Assembly: GCA_964017185.1 (NCBI GenBank)
Contig: OZ024876.1
Span: forward strand, 432,001-496,000
Reading direction: 5' to 3'
Length of the DNA stretch: 64,000 bases
Origin: Rugalucina vietnamica
Taxonomy: Eukaryota; Mollusca; Bivalvia; Lucinida; Lucinidae
Of this stretch, positions 52,873 through 64,000 are shown one piece after another (the first letter of the stretch is position 1; every line of letters begins with the position of its first letter). The translations under genes and the position numbers were made by a program. The notes below the pieces were generated by a model, which saw nothing but the letters and a program-made list of their open reading frames with translations, searched no databases and had not been told where the DNA came from.

Positions 52873-54280
52873 GCTCTATTTCTTGAACGAAGATTCCTAA
52901 TAACCTTTAGGTCACTGGTAGGTCTTCTCAAGATTCATGATATCACGAAAAATTTATAAAGACTCAGAATTTCTTAAGAATCTTAATAAATTCAGTGAGA
53001 GTACTATGTACAACATCAACAAACTAGATTTTATTAAAAAAAAATCTAAATCTGACACGGTGAAATCAAAGTGACTACAGCTATTTGTTTAGTAAACCAA
53101 CTCAAACTGTCTCTTATAAATATTCGTTTCTGACATTCAGCATGAAGACTCTCCTAATCGTTTTGTAAATAGGTTGATTTTCGGTCTGCATACATGTTAA
53201 GCTTATATCGTAGATGTCATCTGCGAAGAGTAGGAACAAACACATCGAGACTATCAGAGAATTCTTCTGAGGGATGATTTGGGTTCCTGTGTAATGATTT
53301 TGACAAAAGTCGAAACTTGTCATGTAAACAAACACGAAAATCATTGAAATATGTGGTAACCTGGTGCTTACTTTTATCAAATAAACACGACTAAGTTAAG
53401 TCAATATTTCTCCACTAAAATCTATTCAAGACATGAAATGTATTGTCTGTTAAACTGCATAATTTCGCAAGATGTAATACACTTCCGCATTAAATAATTC
53501 CACCGGAAGCAAAAGGGATCGTTTGGGTACTGGTTACCAGCTTCATGCCCCAAAGTAGGGAGGTGCTAAAAACCGGTATCGAGGAGGTAGATTGGAACAA
53601 AGCAGTTCCACCATAGGTAAATCAAAGAAATTAATGTTTATAAAAATTATAAAAATAATAGAAAAATAAAATAAAAACATAACAAATAAACAATTAGTCA
53701 AGACATTGTTGAAATAATGTTTACAAAAATCAATATGAGTTGTAGAAATTGATGATTAGGAACTTATAAAAAATTAGATTAACCTATAATAAAATGGACT
53801 CGTCCAACAGGGGGTATATAAGGACCAGCGGCAGCGCGAATGGCACATTCGGTCGTAAGATGTCAAGCAGAATCATTGAGAAGAAATTACACAATGTACA
53901 AGAGTTAAAGAAGAAGCTGAGGTAGTTGCTTATTAGTATTACACTAAGAGCAAAACAGTTCGTCTGGCATTGCGCTAACGAACCATACAAATATTTCAGA
54001 ACAACTAGGAGGTTCTGAAGACGAGGTTGATCAAAGAAGTTGTTGGTTGCTTTCATTGTCGATTTGGTCACATTGTTTTAAAGACGTTGTTTCGCATATT
54101 AAAATAATCATTGTGAATCATTGGAAATCATTTACTTTTCAAATCATATGTTATCAAAACCAAATTGTTTCTATGTACAGTTCTAATCATTTGGCAAGGC
54201 AGCCTGATGAAAATTATATATAACCAATAGGCAATTTGTTTTCCATAACCACTCAGTAGACTACTTTGTTACACCTGTTA
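52873..54280. other. Unassigned sequence
   Basis: Minus-strand frames at 53114-53380 and 53784-54071 have no recognisable domain. Confidence 0.35.
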
Positions 54281-54487
54281 AAAGGTAAAAGTGTGCGATG
54301 ATCAGGAAATGGCAAAATTCAAAAAAAAAAAAAAAAATCCCCTACATAAACCGAGGTATGGGAAAAAACTAAAATAACACTTAGGTATTTATATCAAGAA
54401 AACATATCGTAAGACGAGTGTGCAGCTATTTACAAATAGATGGCCCCTCAGTTACCCGAACTATATCCGAACAGAACTAAAGATATG
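54281..54487 (-). mobile_element. PLE group B 3' fragment, first of a stack
   Basis: AAAGGTAAAAGTGTGCG to AACTAAAGATATG, then the next copy begins. Confidence 0.8.
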
Positions 54488-55032
54488 AAAAGGTACACGT
54501 AGACAATGATCAGGAAATTGCGCAATCAGAAAGAAATTTCCACTTCATAAACCAAGGGGTGGGAAAAAAATTTAAATTACTTTTAGGTACTTATACCAAG
54601 CAAACATATCGTAAGCCGAGTGAGCAGCTATTCCCCAATAGGCGGCCACTCAGTCATCCGAACAGAACTAAAATATGAAAAAGTACATATGGGCAAAAAA
54701 AAATTCATTCGACTCCAAAACACAAACCAATTATAACCACAGCATAAGGCTCAAACAGAACAAAATTTCTGGGGGCTAAAACCAGTTTCACAAGCGCTTA
54801 ACTTTACCCTCATCTTCTGCAGTGGTTCACAACATTAAGTTAGTTGTTCGACAACATTAAGTTACTTGTTCGGTCCTGGTGGTGAATCCCTAAATAGTCA
54901 ATGGATCAACAACGACACACAAATAAATCATGATAACCACCATGATGAAGAATCAGTAAGCTACCCGACGATGGAGATTCCTGGGCGCCGAATAACTTAC
55001 TAAAACATGATGCAAAAGAAAAACACCAGTTG
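54488..55032 (-). mobile_element. PLE group B copy, second of a stack
   Basis: AAGGTACACGTAGACAATG to AAGAAAAACACCAGTTG. It has a duplicated GTTCGACAACATTAAGTTA block near 54848. Cut by the next copy within the AACACCAGTTGGACC region. Confidence 0.8.
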
Positions 55033-56343
55033 AAAGGTACAAGTAGGCAAAGATCAGGAAAAGGCGCAATCAAAAAAAAAAAAAAAAGATTCCCACTCCA
55101 GAAACGGAGGTGGTATAAAACTAAATTAACAATTAGGTACTTATACCATGAAAACATATCGTAAGCCAAATGAGCAGCTATTCATCAAATAGGTGGCCAC
55201 TCAGTTACCTATACTTAACTAAAAATATTAAAACATACATAAGGCGCCAACAACACAAAAAATTAAAATCTTTAAACACCAAGTCATACAACAAAAACAA
55301 AACAAAAACAAAAAAAACAACACCACAGAAGTATCGCCTTTGAACGATCAGTAATATAAAATTACGGGCGGGCTTTAATCGATTTTACATGGCAATATCC
55401 TCACCCTCAGCTTCTGCAGTGGTTCATAACATTTAGCTAATTTTTCGGTCCTCGTGGTGAATCTCTAACTAGTCAATGAATCATCAAGAACAAACATATA
55501 GATCATGATCAGCATCCTGATGGATCAGAAACGAAGACAACAGATTCAGTACGCTGCCCGATGATGGAGATCCCTGGGCGCCGAATAACTTACTAACTCC
55601 GGAGCAAAAGAAAAAAACATCAATTGGACCCCCGTAGGCCTAGCAACTGACAAGAAGCTCCGGTCCTAACCAACTAAAATTTATAGCTTGAAGTCAGGGC
55701 CATCATAGGGTCTGACGACCGACCCACCGGCGTGCAATTAAAGAAGGTAGCATAAATATCAACCATGACTGGGTTAAAACTAAGCATGCAGACTGTCGCC
55801 TAACATTAAAAGTTATGACCTTTACGTCTGAAAAGAAAACTCATTCCTTCCTATAACGTTCTTAAATCTGTAAACCAGGTCACAATAAGTTTCTGGTTCC
55901 GAAACGCCCTCATGTAAAAGCGTCTTTAGCACAACATTAAATTTGGAAATAAACTCATAGTGTCTACGATAAAATTTAGAAAATATTTTTTTGAAATTTA
56001 TGATACCGATAGCCCTGCTGGAGAAGTTTAACTGTAAAACATTCATTTTGCTACATGATTGCAGACTCTCAACTGTATTTGGGTGGATAAATTTGATTGA
56101 CCATGCTTTGAAATTAAGGATTTTCAATGTTCAAAAGATCATCGAGGTACCTAGAATTTGAGTTTAAGGCATCGATAACATCAGCTTGATTGTCATGGTT
56201 AAGAGAATCCATGACATACATTTCGTAGCAGTATAAAATAAATCAGCTACGAGAGGAGCGCAATTGGTACCTTTCGGTATTCCAATATTTTGTCTGTATT
56301 ACTTAGTTTCGAATCTAATATAAATATTACCCAGGAGATACTA
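55033..56343 (-). pseudogene. PLE group A copy, third of a stack, with RT C-terminal half
   Basis: AAAGGTACAAGTAGGC, full 3' UTR, then the reversed RT frame: NVLKTLLHEGVSEPETY (55890s), a degraded middle, LNHDNQADVIDAL region (56170s) and motif B complement near 56270. Deletions remove the FLDGDVPRRASYG block. Non-functional. Confidence 0.8.
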
Positions 56344-56347
56344 TAAG

Positions 56348-56602
56348 GTTAAGGTAAAAGGCAATGATTAGGAAATGGCGCAATAAGAAATAAATGCCCA
56401 CTCCAAAAATCGAGGTTGGAAAATAACTTAACTAACAATCAGGTACTTATACTACGAATGTACAAGTAGGCAATGAAGAGAAAAATAAATGCGCAATCAG
56501 AAAGAATTTCCCACTCCAAAATCCGAAAAAGGAAAAAAACACTAAATGGACAACTAGGTACTTGTACTTAGAAAGCAATTTGTAAGCCAAGTGAGCAACT
56601 TA
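56348..56602 (-). mobile_element. Two more PLE 3'-terminal fragments in series
   Basis: AAGGTAAAAGGCAATGATTAG to CAGGTACTTATAC (56348-56456), then TGTACAAGTAGGCAATGAAG to AAGCCAAGTGAGCAAC (56458-56602). Both are in the same orientation as the three copies before them. Confidence 0.75.
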
Positions 56603-56954
56603 AGTAATCGGTAACTTAGATTTGAGTCTAATTTAAGGCAATTACCCATTTTATAAGACAGATAATTGGCAATGCTGTGAATGCATATCGGATATTGTTT
56701 TATTTGTGAATTGAAATCAAGACTCAAGTTTAGCGACCAAGTTCTTAACATCAATTATATCTTTTTATGTAGGAACGAATTGACAAAAACAGGAAGGAAC
56801 TATCGGCTTTGTGTTTATTTTCATGCTTCTTTTTCAGATTAATCAGACTTACCCGGTAATATTAGATCCAATTATCTAGCTTAATTACCAGAACAAAAGC
56901 GTATAGTTGTGTAAGCAATTTTGATGGGAAGATTGCCCACAAATTTGTTCGTTT

Positions 56955-57154
56955 GTATTGAGGCTGAACGTCCCAGTCACCATTTTTCCAGTCATGTCTG
57001 GACGGAGCTACCGTTTCCTGGGTATTAAATAGTACTGTGGGTAGTTAATGTGCCTTGCTCCAGGAAACAACACGGTGTCGCCATTGCGTATCGAACTCAG
57101 GACCTCTCGATTCGGAGTCTGAAGCAATACAACTATGCCACCGCGATCCCAACC
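56955..57154 (-). mobile_element. tRNA-derived SINE
   Basis: Minus-strand head with A box GTGGCATAGTTG and B box GAGTTCGATAC, followed by a body GACACCGTGTTGTTTCC, GGAGCAAGGCACATTAAC, and 3' end GTGACTGGGACGTTCAGCC. The ...GTGTTGT.TCCT..GCAAGGCAC... segment resembles the conserved central domain of several metazoan SINEs (recollection of V-type domain; unverified). No coding. Confidence 0.65.
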
Positions 57155-58369
57155 CACAGATCTATACAAGTCTTTGGATTCTACATAATAAAGCAATCGG
57201 CTTTAACTTTTCTTTAGACATTTAATCGCCTGTGGTAATGACACTGCTAAAAGCATCACTGAATTTTCATTTACGTCAAGTGAACGCCGTTTTGTTGAAA
57301 TCAATTTAGTCGAAACGACATTTGGTCGCATATCGGGTCGGTACGATATTTGGGACAATACGAGCAATACAGCAACGTACATGTACAAGACTTTGTCGAC
57401 ATTGTCAATGATTGACGGGGTACTTTTGCTAATCGTTTGGAGTTAAACAGCGTGTTGTGTGCCTTCCAAAATCCACATGTACGAATGGCTTGGAAAACGT
57501 ACATGTACATGCATGTCGAATGTCAAAACCTCATTCTATATTAGGTACAATACACTAGAAAAATTGAGAACACTTAGTTTAAAACAAAGTATTGTAGTTC
57601 ATACTTGTGCACTAATTTTGTGTAAGAAATTGTCATATGAAGTTTTCAGTTTATTTCGGAACACATATATACAGTAAGGGCCACGAGTACGCAGCGTGTC
57701 AATATGAGCGCATGCCTGCATTAATCGATGGTGAATAGATTAATTAGAACAAAGTTGAGCGCAGAATTCTTGCGGTGGATTGCAGGAATTGACCGGATTC
57801 AACGTGTCCTGTGTTCGATTCCTATATTCGTTTCGTACTTGAGCAAAACCGGTATACATGTATTACCCTAAATGTGTTTTCGTCATGGGACTCAAACATT
57901 GTTGACTGTTAAGCTGAACTCAGGATGATCTTCGCTAGTTGTACTTCTACAAGGCAAGTTCAATAAATAAATCGATATGATTGCGATTAGTCTTGTGCTG
58001 GCATTCATAGAGGGTAACCATCAAGCCAAAATGTAAATATGTCTCTTTTTGTTTTGTCGTTCTTTTTTTACATGGTTGAACTCAAATTAAGTTATCGTAG
58101 TTCACACCTTAAACGCTATAAAGTGAAGCAATTGAGGAAATGGTCAAAAAAGAAAGCAAGAAATCTAACTGTTTATTGAGCAATATCCTTTAGACAATGT
58201 TTGTGTTACAAAACAAGGCACAAAGTTAGATGGCCACTGCCCGTTGGGACCTAAAGATGGACTGCTTGTGCCTCCAGGTAAAGCTTATACGCTATTGACT
58301 GATCATTTGATTACTGGTTTACCGCTCAGGTCTGTGTCTGCCTACTAGTAGGAAAAATGGTTTCAAGTC
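57155..58369. other. Unassigned sequence
   Basis: Overlapping short frames at 57203-57677 on both strands; none recognisable. Confidence 0.4.
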
Positions 58370-59280
58370 AAAAGGTACAAGTAGGCAAAGATCAGGAAAA
58401 GGTGCAATCAGAAAAAAAAAAATTCCCAATCCAAAAATCGATGTGGGAAAAAACAAACTAACAATCAGGTACATATACCATGAAACATATCGAAAGCCGA
58501 ATGAGCAGCTATTTTCCCAATAGGTGCCACTCAGTTACCTTAACTTAAGTAAAATATGAAAACATACATAAGGCACCGACAGCACAAAAAACATTTAACA
58601 ACCAAGACATAAAACAAAAAGAACCACCACTGAAGTATCGCCTTGGAACAATCAGTAACACAAAGCTACTGGCGGGCTTAAACCGGTTTTACATGGCCAT
58701 AACCTCACAATCAGCTTCTGCAGTTGTTAATATCATTTAGTTAGTTCTTCGATCCTCGTGGTGAATCTCTAACTAGTCAATGAATCATCAAGATAAAACA
58801 AATAAATCATGATAAACATCCTGATGAATCAAAAACCAGGACTCAGATTGAGTAAGCTGCTCGACGATGGAGATCCCTGGGCGCCGAATAACCTACTAAC
58901 TCCGGAGCAAAAGAAAAAAAAAACAGTTGGATCCCGGTGGGCCAAGCAACAGACAAGATGCTCCGGCCCCAACCAACTAAAATGAATAGCTTTAAGTCGT
59001 GGCCATCATATAGAGTCTGACGCCCGACCCACTGGCGTGCAATTAAAGAAGGCAGCATTGTTATCAACCATGATTGGGTTAAAAACTAAGCATGCAGACT
59101 GTCGCATAACATTCAAGTTATAACCTATACGTCTGTAACGTGTTATGATTTTTCTGTACTGAAAAGAAAAATCATTAATTCCTATAAGTTTCTTAAATTT
59201 CTTGACCAAGTCACCATAAAATTCAGGTTCCGAAAGGCCCTCACTTAAAAGCGTCTTTAACCTAACATTATATTTGGAAA
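58370..59280 (-). pseudogene. PLE group A copy with RT C-terminus
   Basis: AAAAGGTACAAGTAGGC, the full 3' UTR, and a reversed C-terminal frame (59299-59006) YNVRLKTLLSEGLSEPEFY to VGRASDS. The 5' limit is at the next copy's terminus. Confidence 0.9.
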
Positions 59281-60016
59281 AAAAGGTACAAGTAGGCAAA
59301 GATCAGGAAAAAGCGCAATCAGAAAAAGATTCCCACTCCAAAAACCGAGGTGGGAAAGAACCAAACTAACAATCAGGTACTTATACCATGAAAGATATCG
59401 TAAGCCGAATGAGCAGCTATTTCCCAATAGGTGGCCACTCAGTTACCTTAACTTAACTAAAATATGAAAACATACATAAGGCACCAACAGCACAAAAACA
59501 TTTAAGCGCCTAGACATAAAACAAAAAGAACCACAACTGAAGTATCGCCTTGGAACGATCAGTAACACAAAGTTACTGGCGGGCTTAAACCGATTTTACA
59601 TGGCCATAACCTCACACTCAGCTTCTGCAGTTGTTCATAACATTTAGTTAGTTCTTCGATCCTCGTGGTGAATCTCCAACTAGTCAATGAATCATCAAGA
59701 AAAAACAAATAAATCATGATAAACATCCTGATGAATCAAAAACCAGGACTCAAACAATGAGTAGGCTGCTCGACGATGGAGATCCCTGTGCGCCGAATAA
59801 CCTACTAACTCCAGAGCAAAAGAAAAACACCAGTTTGATCCCGATGGGCCAAGCAACAGACAAGAAGCTCCGGCCCCGAACAACTAAAATGAATAGCTTT
59901 AAGTCGGGGTCATCATAGGGTCTGACGCCCGACCCACTGGTGTGCAATTAAAGAAGGCAGCATTGTTATCATCCATGATTGGGTTAAAAACTAAGCATGT
60001 AGACTGTCGCATAACA
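59281..60016 (-). mobile_element. PLE group A copy, interrupted by BEL/Pao LTR
   Basis: Starts AAAAGGTACAAGTAGGC directly against the previous copy and reaches the reversed C-terminal coding block. At CTGTCGCATAACA (60016) the PLE consensus TTCAAG is replaced by TGTCGTGAAC, the LTR start. Confidence 0.9.
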
Positions 60017-60538
60017 TGTCGTGAACACGATGCATATAATTATATAAACTTGACCTTGATAATAACTTAATGTATTGATGTAAGGAAATTTTACATATTG
60101 TCAGTAAATACGCTTGTTTTATTTCACGCATTGATAATCTTTGATTACAGTTCATTATGTAACTTGTACTTTAAAGCTTTACTCCACCGGAGCTATGATA
60201 AGGCGGGAAAATTGTCTGATATATCATTACTCCTCTTGTGCTCCGCTCTCGCATTCCACGTGCTTTGTGTGCATACTGAGTTCACACGTGAAGCTTGAAC
60301 TGAGTATAAATACCGCAACGTGGGCTGTTTGAGTAGAGCTAAATTAAAGCAGATAAAGTAATGCCGAGATAGTGCAGTAAAAGTAAAGGTGTGTTAAAGT
60401 AAAGTTGTAAAGTGATATAAAATATGAAAGTTAAAAGTGGTTGTTTAAAAGTAAAATAAAATTGTGAAAACTGGAATTAGTATTTATTCCAAAATCTCCG
60501 ATGTGGCAGAAAGTAAAGGTGTTGGGATCACTGCTACA
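60017..60538 (+). mobile_element. 5' LTR of a BEL/Pao retrotransposon
   Basis: The left edge is fixed by the interrupted PLE: TGTCGTGAACACG begins at 60017. A TATA box TATAAATA lies at 60305-60312 and AATAAA at 60455-60460. The right edge is set tentatively at CTACA (60538), five bases before a primer-binding-type sequence. The 3' LTR is outside the window, so the exact end is unconfirmed. Confidence 0.65.
60305..60312 (+). promoter_or_regulatory. LTR TATA box
   Basis: TATAAATA about 290 bp into the LTR, with AATAAA ~145 bp later, a plausible U3-R arrangement. Confidence 0.55.
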
Positions 60539-60543
60539 TTGTA

Positions 60544-60561
60544 TGGTGCCGGAACCCGGGA
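60544..60561 (+). other. Primer-binding site (tRNA-complementary)
   Basis: TGGTGCCGGAACCCGGGA: starts with TGG, the complement of a tRNA CCA end, and lies just after the LTR. The tRNA species is not assigned. Confidence 0.6.
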
Positions 60562-60660
60562 GGTAAGCGTTTGAACTTTTATTTAAAATATAACGGAGTT
60601 CATCTGCTGTGCATACAAGTGAGAACTGAAAAGGTGGCATTGAAAGATCTGACTTAAACT

Positions 60661-63600
60661 ATGGGTTCTTCATTAAGATATTTGAAAGGTGTTCGTACCA
60701 GATATGTGAATGATTTAAAGGAGCAAATAAATGAAGGCTCTGTGATTTTGAATACAGAGGTGTTCAGTGGCAAATATGAAGAATTTATTGAAAAAATTGA
60801 TTACACTGTTGATGCATTGACTGAACGCTGCCATAAAGTGGAACGTCAGTCTGAAAAGGTCATTTCTGAAATAAAGGATGGTGATGATCCTTATATTGAT
60901 GAAATATTAAACGGTGATGCTGACGTATTGTTCACAGCAAATACTATGATAACAAAGCTCAGAAAGTTTGAGATAGAATTGAAAGATAGAATGAAAAAGG
61001 AAGAGTCATTAATGATGCAAACAAAACATGATGAAAGTAAAAGTGATATGCAAAAGCTAATTGAAATGCAGCTAGAATTTCAGAAGGATTTTCTAAAAAG
61101 CAATAAGCCTGGTCCATTACCTGTACAATCATCAGTGAAACTCCCCACGTTGGAACTTTGCTCCTTCAACGGAGATAAGCTAAAATGGGTTGAATTTTGG
61201 CAGTCATTTGAATCTTCTGTTCACAAAAACGACAGCCTTTCCGATATTGAGAAATTCAATTACCTGAGGAATAAGCTGACCGGAGACGCCAAAAGTGCAA
61301 TAACGGGGTTGTCTCTCTCAAATGAGAATTACAGCGTAGCGTTAAAGATATTAACAGACAGATTAGGGAATGTGCAAGACACAGTAGATTTGCATTACAC
61401 AGCAATAATTAATTTGAAATCAGCTAGTGACTCTGTTGATAGTTTAAGATCTTTGCTTGATGCTGTCGATAAACACCTCAGAAGTTTAGATGTTCTAGGG
61501 CAAAATATCAACCAAGATGTGTTTGTGTCAATAATAAAATCAAAGTTACCTAGCAGTGTTATAAGGCATTTAGAAATTAAGAAAGGAGTTGAAAAGAAAT
61601 GGACAGTGTTTCTGCTGAAAGAATTATTGAAAGAATATGTTGTGGCTTGTGAAAAGGCAAAGGTAGATAGTGAGAAAGCATTCGGAACAAAACCTAAATA
61701 CGGAGCAAGAAATGAGAACAGTAACAGGCCGGAATACTCCGTCCATAATTCAAAAGGAGGAGCTCATAGACAGCCAAATGAGGCGCTTACAGTTCAAGAA
61801 AAACAAAAGGGTAAGTCAGAAACAAATTCGAAAGGAGCAATGTGTAGATACTGTAGCAGCAATCACTGGAGTGATGAGTGCCAAAAGTACAGATCTATTG
61901 AAGAAAGAAAAATACAACTAAAAGGGAGTTGTTTCAAGTGTTTAAAGAAGGGGCACTACACTCGTGATTGCAAATCCTCGAAAAGGTGTGTGTATTGTGG
62001 AGAATTCAGTGTTCACCATCGGAGTTTGTGCCCATCAAAGTTCGAGAGAACCCGCGTCACAGAAAGTGTACATGTAGCTGAAGGAGCTGAAGCTGAACTT
62101 GCTCCGTCTGTATCGGCGCACGAAAGTACATGTCTCTCTGTAGGAGAATCCGTGCTAATGCAAACAGCACTCACAGAAGTCCATAACACTAACAACACTA
62201 AGGCGGAGCAAATACGTGTTCTACTGGACTCCGGCTCACAGAGGACGTACATTACTGAAAAGTTGGCCAAGAAGTTGATGCTTCAAGGAGACGCTGAACA
62301 AGAGATCCACTTAGTCACATTTGGGAGTACCACTCCAAAGGTAATAAAGACTAAGTCCGCTCAGCTTCAACTGAAACAAAGAGACGGAACACTGATGAAG
62401 ATAACAGCAAACATTGTACCAAGTATTACCGGGACTGTTCAAAGACAACCTGCTACTTTCGAATCACAGGAAAGATTTGAAAAGATGATAAAAGGTCTGC
62501 AACTTGCTGATACCATTCCACATGAAAAGGAATCCGACAGTGTTCAAATATTGATTGGAAGTGATTACTATCTCGACGTTATTCTTCCTGATAGGATTGA
62601 AGTTCAAAGTGGGCTATATTTGCTAAATTCTAGATTTGGGTGGATTCTTACAGGTCGTACAAATCAATACAACTGTGATAGTGTAGAATCAAGTATGATC
62701 ATTCTTACACATGGAAACACAATAAATGATTCAAGTGTATTCTCGTGCGTAGATAGTGTTGTGCCGGTGAAGCCAGATTTAGAAGACTTCTGGAAGTTGG
62801 AAACTTTAGGAATTTCAAACCCAGTGAGCTCTTGTGATTCAGAGGATACTAGAGCATTAGAAAAAATTAAAGAAACACTTCAATACGAAAATGGAAGATA
62901 TGCTGTGAAATGGCCATGGAAAGAAGAGGTGCCAGATATCAAAGAAAATAGAGGATTAGCTATTGGTCGTCTCCGGTCATTAGTATCTAGGATGCAGAAG
63001 CAGCCTGGCATGCTACCGAAGTATGACTCAATCATGCAAGATCAATTGGCGAAAGGAGTCATTGAAAAGGTTGACCGCTTCAAATGTGATGGTATAAAAC
63101 ACTACATTCCCCACCATGTAGTTATTACTCCACAGAAAACAACAACTAAGCTCCGCGTAGTGTATGACGCATCAGCAAAGTCTAAACTTGGGAACAAAAG
63201 CTTAAACGAGTGCTTATATCGTGGTCCAGTGTTACTACAAAACTTATGTGGCATTCTTCTCAGATTCAGGCTATACACAATAGGGATCATTTCTGATATT
63301 GAAAAAGCATTCCTTCAAGTCGGACTTCAGGAAAGTGAAAGAGATGTGACGCGATTCGTTTGGTTGAAGGACCATTCCCAACCGATCGTGAATGAGGATA
63401 CCATTCAGGAATTTCGATTCTGCCGTGTCCCCTTTGGGATAATCTCAAGTCCCTTTCTCCTTGGAGCAACAGTTGAAGCACATCTGGATTCGTATGGTTC
63501 TGAAGTCTCTGATAAAATCAAAAGTGATATATACATGGATAATGTGATCACTGGAGCAAATTCTGTGAAAGAAGTAACTGACCTGTATAGTCAATCAAAG

Positions 63601-63886
63601 ACTATATTCAATGCAGCCAGCATGAATCTACGGGAATGGATGACAAGTAGTGCTGATGTAAATAATGTGATTCCTGAGAATGACCGTGCTAACGGAACAG
63701 ATATAAAAGTTCTTGGTATGACATGGAATACAGCCAACGATACACTCGCTATTCAAAATTCTGTGAAAGTGAAAGAAAACACAACTGTTACAAAAAGAAG
63801 TGTTCTAAAAGAAATAGCATCTATTTATGACCCGATTGGATTACTGTGTCCTGTTATTCTTCGGGGGAAGGTGCTAATGCAAAGTT
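60661..63886 (+). pseudogene. BEL/Pao gag-pol, 3'-broken by inversion
   Basis: One long frame from ATG 60661. By residue: coiled, charged N-terminus (1-150), DUF1759-type gag (LPTLELCSFNGDKLKW, ~160-310), three zinc knuckles (CRYCSSNHWSDEC ~394, CFKCLKKGHYTRDC ~424, CVYCGEFSVHHRSLC ~443), DUF1758-type aspartic protease (LLDSGSQRTYI ~519), RT (VVYDASAKSKLGN ~833; ISDIEKAFLQVGL ~877; FGIISSPFLLGATVEAHL ~925; YMDN ~958), then ASIYDPIGLLCPVILRGKVLMQSL (~1053), the start of the Pao peptidase-like region. The next bases are the reverse complement of the protease region, so RNase H, integrase and 3' LTR are cut off. The frame reads on to a chance stop at 63933. Up to the break no stop or shift is seen, so the element is young. 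Confidence 0.85.
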
Positions 63887-64000
63887 TGTTTGCTGTTATC
63901 TTCATCAGTGTTCCGTCTCTTTGTTTCAGTTGAAGCTGAGCGGACTTAGTCTTTATTACCTTTGGAGTGGTACTCCCAAATGTGACTAAGTGGATCTCTT
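63887..64000 (-). mobile_element. Inverted copy of the BEL protease region
   Basis: 63887-64000 is the exact reverse complement of 62300-62413 over all 114 bases, and reaches the window edge, so it probably continues. Shared TTTG at the joint suggests microhomology. Confidence 0.9.

Overview
The window looks like repeat-dense, AT-rich nuclear DNA of an invertebrate, most probably a bivalve or other lophotrochozoan. The evidence is spliced exons with GT/AG borders, Penelope-like, RTE-like and BEL/Pao retroelements, tRNA-derived SINEs, hammerhead-ribozyme repeats, and a dispersed repeat ending in a palindromic CACCTGAGCTCAGGTG motif. The taxon is an inference from recalled repeat types; no marker gene proves it.

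One host gene is supported, on the + strand. It is a family-10 (alpha-1,3-type) fucosyltransferase with an N-terminal-domain exon at 33006-33308 and a 3' terminal exon carrying the catalytic domain at 44998-45711. A possible membrane-anchor exon lies at 31744-31850. The exons join in phase 0 across an 11.7 kb intron full of nested transposons.

The dominant repeat is a Penelope-like retroelement (called PLE here). I count about 40 pieces on both strands, most of them 5'-truncated and ending at a common 3' terminus, (C)CTACTTGTACC followed by a T run. The best copy (20501-22929, +) has a long open reverse transcriptase frame with YLDD and no visible endonuclease domain. Another copy (28163-30206) is a frameshifted pseudogene. 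Two copies carry the 5' region (6476-7868 + and 49055-49812 -). The copies fall into a younger group (A) and an older group (B) by their 3' UTRs.

A second layer is a set of short repeats, C and D, built around hammerhead self-cleaving ribozymes. At 6763-6808 every core base is intact, with stems I, II and III formed. Other copies show compensatory changes in stem II. One locus (27420-27990, -) has two ribozymes in tandem about 410 bp apart. This organisation matches retrozymes, non-autonomous ribozyme-bearing retroelements. The copy at 6515-6878 interrupts a PLE 5' region.

Other elements are an RTE-like LINE nested in a PLE copy with a likely target duplication (40673-43707, -), a second LINE reverse transcriptase fragment itself broken by a PLE and a ribozyme repeat (23571-24880, -), a decayed Ty3/gypsy-type integrase (47636-48190, +), and a BEL/Pao element inserted into a PLE copy (LTR from 60017, gag-pol frame 60661 onward). 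The BEL frame is cut at about 63887 by a perfect inverted copy of its own protease region that runs to the window edge.

By region: 0-6.5 kb holds a tandem duplication with a 46-bp minisatellite, a tRNA-like sequence, a CRE-like cluster and paired fold-back elements. 6.5-31 kb holds PLE, ribozyme repeats and LINE. 31.7-45.7 kb is the fucosyltransferase locus. 45.8-60 kb is stacked PLE copies, gypsy remnants and SINEs. 60-64 kb is BEL/Pao.
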